64,000 nt of DNA. Source: Planctomycetota bacterium (lineage in GTDB: Bacteria; Planctomycetota; Phycisphaerae; UBA1845; PWPN01). The notes beneath the pieces are model-generated. The model had not been told where the DNA came from and did no database searches. It worked only from the letters and a program-made list of their open reading frames with translations. Shown here piece by piece: positions 1-7,826 of this stretch (its first letter is position 1; the number at the start of each line of letters is the position of its first letter). The stretch is taken from positions 248,001 to 312,000 of the forward strand of contig JAKLEZ010000002.1 in NCBI GenBank assembly GCA_022711465.1, in the 5' to 3' direction. Position numbers and translations under genes: made by a program.

Positions 1-2
1 GG

Positions 3-890
3 GTGGCCAAGCTCGATCTCGCCACCCTGCCCATCGAAGATCGCTGGATCCTCTCTCGGGTGAGCAAGGCTGCGGTGGAGGTGCAAGACGCCCTGGCGAA
101 GTTCCAGTTCAGCAAGGCTGTTGGTTTGGCCCGCGACTTCTTCTGGGACTCGTTGTGCGACTGGTACCTTGAGTTGGTCAAGTCCCGGATCAAGGAGAAC
201 CGGCAGGCGACCGAGGCCCGGCAGATTCTGGCCTTTGCCCTCGACCAGTCGCTTCGTCTGTTGCATCCGTTTGTGCCCTTCATCACCGAGCGGCTCTGGC
301 AGCAGCTCAACGGGCTCGTTTCCCGGCGCGGGCTTACCAGCCTGGCCGAAGTGGACAGCGGCAAGCCGCTGATTGTCTCCGAGTATCCGCCGGTGGGCGG
401 TTGGCCGAAGTTGGGTGATCTGAAGACCGAAGTGGTCTTCGACGACCTTCAGACGGCCACGCGGGCGGTGCGTGACATTCGCCAGACGCAGAACGTGCCG
501 CCCAAGCAGAGTGTGCACGTGGTCATTCGCGTTCCCGCGGCCCGGGTGGAGTCGATGAAGCGTGAGGCTCACGTGATTCGTCACCTGGCCAACGTCGGCG
601 AGCTGACCATTGGTCCGGACGCGGCCAAGCCGGGTCACGCCGCCACGCTCATCATCGGCGACATGGAGATCTACGTCGCCGAGGTGATCGACCCGGTTGC
701 CGAGCGCGGGCGTCTGGGCAAGGAGTTGGCCAACCTGGAGAAGCAGATTCAGGGCATTGCCGGCAAGCTGGCGAACGAGGGTTTCCTTTCCCGGGCTCCG
801 GCGGACCTGGTCGCCCGGGAGCGTGAGCGGCTGGCCGAGTTGGAGGCCAAGAAGGCCACGGTGGTCAAGACGATGAGCGAACTGGAATAG
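3..890 (+). CDS. valS: Valyl-tRNA synthetase, C-terminal part (5' end outside window)
   Basis: This is the last ~295 residues of a class I aminoacyl-tRNA synthetase that charges tRNA-Val in the cytoplasm. The frame is open to the left edge, so the catalytic HIGH and KMSKS parts lie outside. The visible part starts with the end of the catalytic/anticodon junction (RWILSR), followed by the helical anticodon-binding domain (DSLCDWYLELVK, HPFVPFITERLWQ). It ends in the charged C-terminal coiled coil typical of ValS (about residues 235-293, LANLEKQI...ERLAELEAKK), which distinguishes it from IleS and LeuS. The stop at 888-890 is followed at once by an intergenic repeat. The downstream membrane-protein gene looks unrelated. 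Confidence 0.93.
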   Translation: MAKLDLATLPIEDRWILSRVSKAAVEVQDALAKFQFSKAVGLARDFFWDSLCDWYLELVKSRIKENRQATEARQILAFALDQSLRLLHPFVPFITERLWQQLNGLVSRRGLTSLAEVDSGKPLIVSEYPPVGGWPKLGDLKTEVVFDDLQTATRAVRDIRQTQNVPPKQSVHVVIRVPAARVESMKREAHVIRHLANVGELTIGPDAAKPGHAATLIIGDMEIYVAEVIDPVAERGRLGKELANLEKQIQGIAGKLANEGFLSRAPADLVARERERLAELEAKKATVVKTMSELE

Positions 891-911
891 GATCCTATCC
901 CACTTGGGAGC

Positions 912-963
912 GTGGGACAGGCTTCCAGCCTGTCGTTGGACCGGCAAGACGCGGGTCCCACAC
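912..963. repeat. Double-hairpin intergenic repeat, copy 1
   Basis: About 52 bp with complementary ends (GTGGGAC / GTCCCAC) enclose two small hairpins. The first is GACAGGC-TTCCA-GCCTGTC, a perfect 7-bp stem. The second, around GACCGGCAAGACGCGGGTC, is partly decayed. A second copy in the opposite orientation lies at 20745-20798 with both hairpins intact. The shared cloverleaf-like plan suggests a dispersed intergenic repeat family. It sits directly after valS. Confidence 0.75.
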
Positions 964-1010
964 TGAGCGGGAGAGGCTCGATGCCGCGGCCGCCCGGAGG
1001 CCATCAGACC

Positions 1011-1499
1011 ATGCACATCAGCACGAGGAGACCCCGTCTTGTGGCGGTGACTCGCGGCCTGATCGCCCTTGGCTGGTTCACCTGCATCATGGCCTGGGGT
1101 CTGGTTGTTCTCGTGGACGTCGAGAGTGTGCTGTTCACCGGTCCCATTCTGCTGGTGGTCGGTCTTCTTTCGGTCATGGCGGGCCTGCTGGCCAAGTATG
1201 GCCGAGCGGCGGCGGTCGGGGCCTGCTACGCCGGGGTGTCCCTGTTCTTCTTTCTGCTGGTAGTGATCTTCGATTGGGGGCCGGGCGAGGCTGAGCAGCC
1301 GTTCCTGTGGATGGGCGGGGCATTCAACATCTGCATTATACCTCTTTTTCACTCTGCATGGAAGATACCACCCTCCCCGGCTCCCCACGAGTGCGCCCAT
1401 TGCGGCTACTTTCTCTACGGCCTGACCGAGCCTCGCTGTCCCGAGTGCGGCACACCGTTTCCACTCGAGAAGCTGGCGATGATGAAGCCGCCGGAATGA
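1011..1499 (+). CDS. Small membrane protein with C-terminal zinc ribbon
   Basis: A 162-aa integral membrane protein of unknown function. Four hydrophobic segments can be seen (LIALGWFTCIMAWGLVVLV, PILLVVGLLSVMAGLLA, AAAVGACYAGVSLFFFLLVVIF and a weaker one around FLWMGGAFNICIIPLF). They are followed by a cytosolic zinc ribbon: CAHCGYFLYGL, nine residues, then CPECG. This CGY-x-L-x-GL...CPECG ribbon is common in planctomycete proteins and is the best taxonomic clue in the window. The ATG at 1011 is preferred. A longer frame starts inside the intergenic repeat at 912 and adds 33 residues that look non-coding. There is no operon partner. Confidence 0.75.
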   Translation: MHISTRRPRLVAVTRGLIALGWFTCIMAWGLVVLVDVESVLFTGPILLVVGLLSVMAGLLAKYGRAAAVGACYAGVSLFFFLLVVIFDWGPGEAEQPFLWMGGAFNICIIPLFHSAWKIPPSPAPHECAHCGYFLYGLTEPRCPECGTPFPLEKLAMMKPPE

Positions 1500-1547
1500 C
1501 GGTTCGGGGGCCGTTCGGGGGGGGCGGCGTCCCGGGTTGGGTGGCGG

Positions 1548-2525
1548 CTATCCCGGCGAGCGTCGGCGGAAGTAGTCGAGGGCGACGGCCACGACGATGA
1601 TTGCCCCGATGATGATCTCCTGGACGTAGTTCTGGTAACCCGCCATGGTGCAACCGTTGACCAATCCGGTCAGCATCAAAGCTCCGAGGAGTGTCCCGAG
1701 CACGCTGCCCTCGCCGCCCATGAGTGAGCCGCCGCCGATCACCACGGCCGCGATGACCTGGAGTTCGAGTCCGGCGGCCGCGGTCGGATCGCCCTCGCAG
1801 GTATTGGCGAAGAGGAAGGCGCCGGCCAGGCCGGTGAGCAGTCCGCCCAAGGTGTAGAGGAGCAGTTTCTGACGGACGATGTGGATGCCGCTGAGTCGGG
1901 CGGCGGTCTCGTTTGATCCGATGGCGATGGTTTGGCGGCCGAAGACGGTGAGATTGAGCACGACGCCGGCGAGGATGCCGACTGCGAGCATGACCCAGAC
2001 GGCCGGGGCCAGCCAGGTGGCTGAGCCGAGCGGCTGCATCATCCAGGCGAGCTGGTCGGGGTTTTCTTCGAGGCGTACGATGCGGTTGTCGGCCAGGAAG
2101 CGGGCCATTCCGCGGGCGATGCCGAACATACCGAGGGTGGCCACGAAGGGGATCACGCGCAGGCCGGTGATGATGAGGGCGTTGACCAGTCCGCAGAGGC
2201 CGCCGAGGAGGACGGCGACGGCGATGCCCGCGGGGGGTGGGAGGTCGTTTTTGAGGCACACGGCCAGCGAGACTCCGGCCAGGGCCATGACCGACCCGAC
2301 GCTCAGATCGATCCCACCGCCGATCATGATGAAGGTCATGCCGACGCCGCAGACGCCGACCAGGACGGTCTGGGCGGCGATGAAGCGTAAGTTGGTCGAT
2401 TCGAGGAAGGCGGGGCTTTTGATCTGGAAGAACGCGCCGACGATGACCAAGCCGGCGACTGGGGCGAGCCATTTTGCGTTGCCTGCCCAGTGACCGAGGG
2501 CTCGTGTCTCAGCCGGTAGGTTCAT
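1548..2525 (-). CDS. Sugar ABC transporter permease, RbsC/XylH type
   Basis: A 325-aa polytopic inner-membrane permease of the carbohydrate-uptake-2 family (BPD_transp_2). Hydrophobic segments run throughout, with the family's glycine-rich signatures: GGGIDLSVGSVMALAGV near residue 70, and the EAA-like loop GSNETAARLSGI near residue 205, followed by GRQTIAIG-type spacing. It would pair with a periplasmic sugar-binding protein and an RbsA-type double ATPase. The binding protein at 3449-4468 lies upstream on the same strand, separated by a small lipoprotein-like gene and about 780 bp of mostly non-coding DNA. No ATPase gene is visible. The substrate is probably a pentose or deoxyhexose, inferred from the rhamnose mutarotase in the same block. 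Confidence 0.88.
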   Translation of the reverse strand: MNLPAETRALGHWAGNAKWLAPVAGLVIVGAFFQIKSPAFLESTNLRFIAAQTVLVGVCGVGMTFIMIGGGIDLSVGSVMALAGVSLAVCLKNDLPPPAGIAVAVLLGGLCGLVNALIITGLRVIPFVATLGMFGIARGMARFLADNRIVRLEENPDQLAWMMQPLGSATWLAPAVWVMLAVGILAGVVLNLTVFGRQTIAIGSNETAARLSGIHIVRQKLLLYTLGGLLTGLAGAFLFANTCEGDPTAAAGLELQVIAAVVIGGGSLMGGEGSVLGTLLGALMLTGLVNGCTMAGYQNYVQEIIIGAIIVVAVALDYFRRRSPG

Positions 2526-2900
2526 GAAGATAGGTTAACCTCGGCGGTTCAAGTTGTCAGTTGTTGGCCCGAGGCGAGGGCCGGGGTTGCCGGCGTTTTC
2601 TGTCCAGCGCCAAACGAAGCCAATTGAAGGCGGTCGGGCCTTGAGGAGACCGGTCCGGTCGCCTTGGGAAGAACACAGCGGTTGTCCCGCGGGTGGAGAG
2701 CTGAGCGGGGCGGGTTGGATGAGGGGGATCGCTTGGGTGAGCGTCGTCGAGCCTTCGGGGGGTGACGGTATCGTTGGGGGCCGGGGGGGGCTCGGGGTGT
2801 TGTGGGTGTATTCGAGCGGTGGGATGGGCGCAAAGAAACAGCCGGAGAGGTGGTGGTACCTTCATTCTGGGCAGCACCACCGTCCCCGGCTGCGATGTGG
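2526..2900. other. Intergenic stretch, no supported gene
   Basis: About 375 bp between the permease start and the small lipoprotein-like gene. Reading frames exist on both strands, but they have low-complexity Pro/Arg/Ser translations and no ribosome-binding sites. I see no repeat, terminator or structured RNA here. Confidence 0.5.
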
Positions 2901-3038
2901 TCAGTTGAACGGCCCGAGGTTGAACAAGTCACCGATTCCGATGACGTGGACAGCCACATCGTGGATCGTCTTGAGGTTGCAGCCGAACTGGCACATCGAG
3001 ACGAACGCCGCCACCGCCACTAACAATGCCTTCTTCAT
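2901..3038 (-). CDS. 45-residue exported/lipoprotein-like peptide
   Basis: A very short gene starting at the ATG at 3038, preceded by a strong AAAGGAGTCCTAC ribosome-binding site (AGGAG, 6-7 nt spacing). The product begins MKKALLVAVAAFVSM and reaches CQFGCN. This is a signal-peptide-like stretch with a cysteine at the cleavage position and an imperfect lipobox (QFGC). The mature part is only about 25 residues (…GIGDLFNLGPFN). It has its own promoter (TTGACA, 17-bp spacer) and a structured leader, so it looks like a real, separately transcribed gene. Function unknown. Its position between the sugar-binding protein and the permease may be coincidental. Confidence 0.6.
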   Translation of the reverse strand: MKKALLVAVAAFVSMCQFGCNLKTIHDVAVHVIGIGDLFNLGPFN

Positions 3039-3068
3039 GTAGGACTCCTTTCGAACATACCTTCTTGA

Positions 3069-3105
3069 CATGAGCCGCTGATAACCGCCTACCGGCGTGC
3101 TCATG
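3069..3105 (-). promoter_or_regulatory. Structured leader upstream of the 45-residue peptide
   Basis: In the presumed 5' leader, a perfect 7-bp outer stem (CATGAGC...GCTCATG) encloses an inner CGCC-TACC-GGCG hairpin (3086-3097). The structure ends about 20 nt upstream of the ribosome-binding site. It could be a regulatory or stabilising RNA fold; no known riboswitch class was recognised. Confidence 0.4.
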
Positions 3106-3126
3106 ACCACGATCTGATGGGGCCGC

Positions 3127-3155
3127 AAGGTAACGAACGTCATTGCCCTTGTCAA
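3127..3155 (-). promoter_or_regulatory. Putative sigma-70 promoter
   Basis: On the minus strand there is a perfect TTGACA at 3155-3150, a 17-bp spacer, then TACCTT (3132-3127) as a weak -10. The predicted transcript starts about 80 nt before the small-gene start codon and includes the leader hairpin. Confidence 0.4.
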
Positions 3156-3448
3156 TAGGGGGATGATATCTTTGGGCGGCCTATTGCTTTTGGCGTGACC
3201 GGGTGGGGTGGTCGTGTGGGGCCTGGATGGTGTCGAGGGCTTGGTCCTGTGGTCTGCCGCTGGGCCAGGACATCGGGTGTGGAGGGTGGTTGAGGGGCGT
3301 GTTTGAGCTTCTCCGGCTCTGCTGGTGTCCGCGGCTTCCGGTATAGCCGCGGGGCTGTCCCGCGTTTGTGGGTTTGGGGTGGTGTGGTCGGCCTGGGTTA
3401 CGGCGACCTGGTGGATTGGTGGGGGTGAGGATCTGCGGTTGGGGGTAT
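3156..3448. other. Intergenic stretch, no supported gene
   Basis: Roughly 290 bp (410 bp counting the leader region) between the binding-protein stop and the promoter of the small gene. The plus strand is strikingly G/T-rich (runs of GGTGG, GTGTGG). Open frames here translate to low-complexity Pro/Thr/Arg sequence and have no ribosome-binding site. Confidence 0.45.
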
Positions 3449-4468
3449 TCACTGAGCCAGGGGGTACAGCAGTCTCTGGATCTCGGGTGTCTCGAGGTTG
3501 TCTGGTGTTGCGAGCGTGGCCCCGGTATCGACGTTTTGCGTGACGGTTTTGCCCTCGAGGTAATCGATCGCGGACTTGACGCCGATGTAGCCCATCTTGT
3601 ACGGATCCTGGAGGACGATGCCCATCAGTTTGCGGTCCTTGAGGCCGGCGATGAGGCGGGGCTGGGAGTCGAAGCCGACGAACTGGGTTTTGCCTGCGAG
3701 TTGGCGGGCCTCCAGGGCGATGAGCATTCCGGCGGTCGTGGTCTCGTTCGGGCAGAAGACGCCCTGGAATTTGTCCATGTGGGCGGTGATCATGTTCTCG
3801 GCCGCCCGTTTGGCCCCGGTGACGTCTGAGCCGGCGTACTGGGGGGGGTCGATGATGGCCACGCCGGGTGACTCCTTGGTCATCGTGTTCAAGAATCCGT
3901 CCTCGCGCTGTCGGGTGCTGGCGGAGCTTTCCGCGTAGCGCAGGACCATGACGGTTCCTTGGTTGTGCATCAGTTCGCCCATTCGCTTGCCGGCGAGCAC
4001 GCCGGCCTTGTAGTTATCGGTTCCGACGTAGGCGATGAAGTCTTTGCCGACCTGGGCGGCCAGGGGCGAGTCGGTGATGACCACGGGGATTTTTGCCTGC
4101 CCGGCGAGGCGGACGGGGGCGACGAGGGCCTGATCGCTGAGCGGGGCGAGGACGATGGCGTCCACCCGGGTGCTCACGAAGTTCTGTACCAAGCTGATCT
4201 GGGTCTGGGTGTCGTCCTCCTTGGCCGACGACTTGTAGTCGATTTCGACGTTGCCGATTTCGGTGGCGGCCTTGCGGGCTCCGGCCTCCATGGCCTTCCA
4301 GAATTCATGGGTCATGCCCTTGGGGATGACCGCGATGTGGCGGTTGGCGGAGCTGGCGACGGGCGAGGCTGGGGCGGCTGGAGTTCCGGGTGCGGGCGAG
4401 TGCTCCTTGCAGCCGGGCGAGAGCGACGATGCGGTGATGATCAGCGCAGTGGACAACAAGTGTTTCAT
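3449..4468 (-). CDS. Periplasmic sugar-binding lipoprotein (RbsB-type)
   Basis: A 339-aa substrate-binding protein of the periplasmic-binding-protein-like I / Peripla_BP_4 family. The start MKHLLS at 4468 follows GTGGAG, and a signal peptide ends in SLSPGC, a lipobox-like cleavage site. The mature protein has two alternating Rossmann-type lobes. The first begins HIAVIPKGMTHEFWKAMEAGA; the family's DAIVLAPLSDQAL segment follows near residue 105, and CPNETTTAGMLIALE with FVGFDSQPRLIAGL come later. GFDSQP is a typical ligand-contact loop in ribose-binding relatives. It probably delivers a sugar to the permease at 1548-2525. The SSS symporter gene lies 65 bp upstream on the same strand. Confidence 0.88.
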   Translation of the reverse strand: MKHLLSTALIITASSLSPGCKEHSPAPGTPAAPASPVASSANRHIAVIPKGMTHEFWKAMEAGARKAATEIGNVEIDYKSSAKEDDTQTQISLVQNFVSTRVDAIVLAPLSDQALVAPVRLAGQAKIPVVITDSPLAAQVGKDFIAYVGTDNYKAGVLAGKRMGELMHNQGTVMVLRYAESSASTRQREDGFLNTMTKESPGVAIIDPPQYAGSDVTGAKRAAENMITAHMDKFQGVFCPNETTTAGMLIALEARQLAGKTQFVGFDSQPRLIAGLKDRKLMGIVLQDPYKMGYIGVKSAIDYLEGKTVTQNVDTGATLATPDNLETPEIQRLLYPLAQ

Positions 4469-4533
4469 GGCAGACTCCACTCGAATGGTACGGCCGCAGG
4501 TCTTCTGATTGCGGGCCGGGTTGACGGTTGTTC

Positions 4534-6366
4534 CTATCTGAAAACCACGTACAGGGCAACCATGACCACGAACAGGATGGTGGCCAGGACGCGGTAGTTA
4601 CCGAGTCCCGGCCAGGCTTCGCCGCGCAGGGCGGCCAGTGGGCTACTCCAGCAGAGGGTGTCCTTTTCTGCGGATGGTGGGTCGGGTCGCCCCAGTGACG
4701 CCACGACCATGACTACGGAGCAGGCGATGAACAGGTAGAAAGCCGCCATCATGAACGGCACTTTCCAGGTGATGTAGGGGGTCAGCCAGGGGGCTTCCTT
4801 ATTCCAGTCCAGGAAGAAGACCAGGATGCCCATTGCCGATCCGGCCACGAGGGTGATGAACGCACCGGATGCCGAGGCTCGGCGCCAGAACACGCCCAGG
4901 ACGAAGACGGCGGTGATGGGTGGGGCGATGTAGGAGATCAGGGTATTGACTCCCTGGTAGATGCTCTCGTAGTGCTGGAGGGCTGGTGTCCAGAGGATGG
5001 AGATGATCATGGCCACGAGGGTGACTCCCTGGCCGATGCGGACCAAGGTCCGGTCGGGGACGGCGGGGCGGAGCTGTTTGTAGATGTCGTAGCAGAACAG
5101 TGTGGCGATCGAGTTGAGGGCTCCGGAGACGGTGCTCATCAGGGCGGCGAGCAGGGCGGCGGCCACCACGCCTTTGAGGCCGACGGGGAGCAGTTCCATG
5201 ATCATGTGGGCGTAGACATCGTCGGATCGAACGCGGGCCAGTTTCTTGCGGGCCAGCTCATTAGTGGCCTCGACCACGGCGGTGTTCTGCAGCCCGGTCT
5301 CCTTGGCGATCTCATCGACCCTGGCGCGTGACTCACTTCCTGTTCCCCGGGCGAGGAGGGCGTCGTAGACCTTTCGCTCGGCCTCGGAGAGGTCGTTGGC
5401 CGCTGCCGGTTTTGCCTCGGTCGCCTTGATGGCCAGCGGTGACATTTTGCCCTGGTTGACGAGGGCGAGGGCGATCGTGCCGGGCATCACGAAGATGAAG
5501 ACGGGGAGGATTTTGATGAAGCCGGTGAACAGCGGTCCGACGCGGGCGTGGTTTTCGTTCTTGGCTCCGAGCACGCGCTGGACGATGGTCTGGTCGGCGC
5601 ACCAGTACCACAGGCCGATGACCGGGTAGCCGAGGAAGACCGAGTACCAGGGCAGGTTGGCGGGATCGTCGGCGGATCGCAGCATGGTCAGCTTGACCGG
5701 TTCGACGTGGGCGGCCATACCCGACCACCCGCCGACCTCGTGCAGGCCAAACAGGGTGATGCAGATCGCGCCGGTCAGGAGGATGATCGTCTGGATGGAC
5801 TCGGTCAGCACGACGGCGAGCAAGCCGCCGACGATGGTGTACAGGCCGGTCAGCACGGACACGCCGATGATGCTGGTGTACAGATCGATGCCGAACATAC
5901 CTCGGAGGACGACCGCCCCGGTGTAGAGTGAGAAGCCGATGTGGATGAAGATCGCGGAGACGATCGAGAGGACGGCCAGCCAGTTGCGGCTTGCCCGGCT
6001 GTAGCGTTTTTCCAGGAAGTCCGGCAGGGTGGCGACCTTGGAGCGGATGTAGAAGGGGGCGAAGAACAGTGAGAGGGCGATGAGGGTGAAGGGGGCCATC
6101 CACTCGAAGTTACCGCAGGCCAGGCCGTTCATATAGCCTTCCTGGGCCTGGCTGACGAGGTGGATGGTCGAGATGTTGGTCGAGAAGAGGGCCAAGCCGA
6201 TCATTGGCCAAGTCAGGGTTCCCCCCGCCAGGAAGTAGTCCTTTCCGCCCTGAGAGGACCTTCTCTGCCGGTGACCCGCCAGGCAGCCGATGGTGATGAC
6301 GATCACGAAATAGGCGATGACGATAGTCAGGTCGAGTCCTTCGATTCGAAGTTGCGTTGCGAGCAT
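4534..6366 (-). CDS. SSS-family sodium/sugar symporter with an inserted helical domain
   Basis: A 610-aa sodium:solute symporter (SLC5/SGLT-like). The ATG at 6366 follows AAGGACGACCC. Around a dozen or more membrane segments are seen, with SGLT-like landmarks: DYFLAGGTLTWPMIGLALFSTN near residue 45, WYWCADQTIVQRVLGAKN near 255 and AALLAALMSTVSGALNS near 405. Between FVMPGTIALALVNQ and the next membrane segment, residues about 325-382 form a charged insert (SEAERKVYDALLAR, RVDEIAKETGL, TNELARKKLARV). Its three-helix spacing resembles a winged-helix unit, which is unusual here. Neighbours suggest import of rhamnose or a related sugar. The SSS assignment is firm; the substrate is inferred. Confidence 0.9.
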   Translation of the reverse strand: MLATQLRIEGLDLTIVIAYFVIVITIGCLAGHRQRRSSQGGKDYFLAGGTLTWPMIGLALFSTNISTIHLVSQAQEGYMNGLACGNFEWMAPFTLIALSLFFAPFYIRSKVATLPDFLEKRYSRASRNWLAVLSIVSAIFIHIGFSLYTGAVVLRGMFGIDLYTSIIGVSVLTGLYTIVGGLLAVVLTESIQTIILLTGAICITLFGLHEVGGWSGMAAHVEPVKLTMLRSADDPANLPWYSVFLGYPVIGLWYWCADQTIVQRVLGAKNENHARVGPLFTGFIKILPVFIFVMPGTIALALVNQGKMSPLAIKATEAKPAAANDLSEAERKVYDALLARGTGSESRARVDEIAKETGLQNTAVVEATNELARKKLARVRSDDVYAHMIMELLPVGLKGVVAAALLAALMSTVSGALNSIATLFCYDIYKQLRPAVPDRTLVRIGQGVTLVAMIISILWTPALQHYESIYQGVNTLISYIAPPITAVFVLGVFWRRASASGAFITLVAGSAMGILVFFLDWNKEAPWLTPYITWKVPFMMAAFYLFIACSVVMVVASLGRPDPPSAEKDTLCWSSPLAALRGEAWPGLGNYRVLATILFVVMVALYVVFR

Positions 6367-6390
6367 GGGTCGTCCTTGGGTAAGGGCCAG

Positions 6391-6433
6391 TGATCAGCAG
6401 TCGGCGGTTGGCAGTCAGCGATCGGCGATCAGC
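6391..6433. repeat. Short degenerate GTCAGC/GATCAGC repeats
   Basis: Between the symporter and mutarotase genes lies a run of imperfect 7-8 bp units (TGATCAGC, AGTCGGCG, GGCAGTCAGC, GATCGGC, GATCAGC). A shorter, similar run (GGTCAGCAGTCAGTGGTCGGC) occurs at 45058-45080. Both look like a low-copy simple intergenic repeat; no function is evident. Confidence 0.5.
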
Positions 6434-6466
6434 AAGAGTTGCCCGGTCATGACGCCACGCGATCCG

Positions 6467-6895
6467 CTAGTCTGTGTGAAACACTTCCTCGAGTTCATGC
6501 CACCATTCGCCCGGTTTGCGTGTTGGCACTGGTGTCTGGAGCGGGTCAGTCCGTTTCCACCATTCCCTGGTGGTTGGATCGTTCTTCATCTTGGCCTCGA
6601 TTTCCCTGCTCATGTCTTCACCGGTGTACTCCAGGTAGCTGAGCAGGTAGTACTCGTCAGGTTTGAGCTCGGCCAGATAGATGGAGTAGTTGGTGATATG
6701 GCAGTCGCGGATCATCTTGAGCACCCCGGGCCAGGCTTCGGCGTGGAGTTTCTTGTATTCGGGGATAGACTCCTTCTTGATGCCGATCACATACGCATGG
6801 CGCTGGATCTCGCGGGGTTGCTGGCTGCAGCCGGCGGCGAGGGCTGCCAGCGAGCTGAAGCAGACGGACGATAGTGTTCTGGCGACGGGTGTCAT
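6467..6895 (-). CDS. L-rhamnose mutarotase-family lipoprotein
   Basis: A 142-aa protein of the RhaM/DUF718 family, which interconverts alpha and beta anomers of L-rhamnose. The chosen start at 6895 follows AAAGGA. A signal peptide with a clear lipobox (SLAALAAGC) precedes the family domain: RHAYVIGIKKESIPEYKKLHAEAWPGV, where His and Tyr are typical active-site positions, then the ITNYSIYL strand and the C-terminal TREWWKRTDPLQ. Cytosolic RhaM is about 104 aa, so the extra N-terminus here is the export signal. It lies upstream of the symporter on the same strand. Extracytoplasmic anomer conversion before uptake is a reasonable inference. Confidence 0.87.
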   Translation of the reverse strand: MTPVARTLSSVCFSSLAALAAGCSQQPREIQRHAYVIGIKKESIPEYKKLHAEAWPGVLKMIRDCHITNYSIYLAELKPDEYYLLSYLEYTGEDMSREIEAKMKNDPTTREWWKRTDPLQTPVPTRKPGEWWHELEEVFHTD

Positions 6896-6992
6896 GCGGG
6901 CAGCGGTCCTTTCAGGATGGGACTGGTCAAGGCCTCGGCACCGAGAATGGGGGAGGATGCGGCGGGGCGGTTTGTTTTTTCTTTTTCCATTC

Positions 6993-7817
6993 TCAGCCTT
7001 CTCTGCCCAGTTCCTGTCCTCGTTGACAGGCGGCGCGCACGGCATCGTGGATGGCTTCGGGTACGCCTGCTCTCTCCATGTGTTCCAAGGCTGCGAAGGT
7101 TGTTCCGCCCTTGCTGGTGACCTTGCGGCGGAGCTCGGCGGGCGGTTCGCCGGTCTCGATCATCATCCGGGCGGCGCCCAGGCAGGCGTATTCCGCGAGT
7201 CGGAGGGCGTCGGCCTGGTTCAATCCGCAGGACACGCCGCCGGCGGCCATGGCCTCGACGAAAGCGTAGAAATAGGCTGGCCCGGAGCCGGAGACGGCCG
7301 TGAGGGCGTCCATGAGCGACTCATCCGAGAGTACCACGGTCGCGCCGCCGGCATCGAAGATGGCCCGGGTTTCGGCGACGTCCCGCTCGGTGGCCTGCTC
7401 GCCGGGGCACAGTCCGGCGATACCGGCTCCGACCTTGATCGCCAAGTTGGGCATGACCCGGACGATCCTGGGTGTAGTGCCGGGGAACGCCGCCGCGATC
7501 CGGCGGGTAGTGATACCGGCCATAATGCTGATCAGGAGTTGCTCGCCGCGGACCAGGTCGCGGATCGCCTCGGCGGCCTCGTTGAAGCCCTGGGGTTTGA
7601 CTGCCAGGACGATGCGCCGGCACTCGGCTGTCACCCGGCGGTTGTCTCCGGTGGCGGGGACGCCGAACTGCCGCTGGAAGAACTCGCGGCGTGCGGGCAG
7701 GGGGTCGGCCACGATCAGTCGCTCGGGTGGATAGAGCTTCGTGGCGACGACGGCGGCGACGATACCTTCGGCCATATTCCCCGCGCCGAGGAAACCTAAC
7801 TCGAACTGGTGGGCCAT
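6993..7817 (-). CDS. proC: Pyrroline-5-carboxylate reductase
   Basis: A 274-aa cytoplasmic enzyme that reduces 1-pyrroline-5-carboxylate to proline with NAD(P)H. The N-terminal Rossmann motif is GFLGAGNMAEGI, followed by VLAVKPQ and MPNLAIKVGAG. The C-terminal dimerisation/substrate domain has the P5CR signature TAVSGSGPAYFYAFVEAMA and, further on, TSKGGTTFAALEHME. The ATG at 7817 (AGAGGT, 7-nt spacing) is preferred over a GTG three codons upstream. Length and motifs match the family. It is divergent from the ROK gene and shows no obvious operon partner. Confidence 0.95.
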   Translation of the reverse strand: MAHQFELGFLGAGNMAEGIVAAVVATKLYPPERLIVADPLPARREFFQRQFGVPATGDNRRVTAECRRIVLAVKPQGFNEAAEAIRDLVRGEQLLISIMAGITTRRIAAAFPGTTPRIVRVMPNLAIKVGAGIAGLCPGEQATERDVAETRAIFDAGGATVVLSDESLMDALTAVSGSGPAYFYAFVEAMAAGGVSCGLNQADALRLAEYACLGAARMMIETGEPPAELRRKVTSKGGTTFAALEHMERAGVPEAIHDAVRAACQRGQELGREG

Positions 7818-7826
7818 GGGTCGCAC

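Noticed and set aside
1336..2472. 378-aa minus-strand frame rich in Arg/His/Pro
   Set aside because: It is a shifted-frame shadow of the ABC permease gene; its translation is low-complexity and has no ribosome-binding site.
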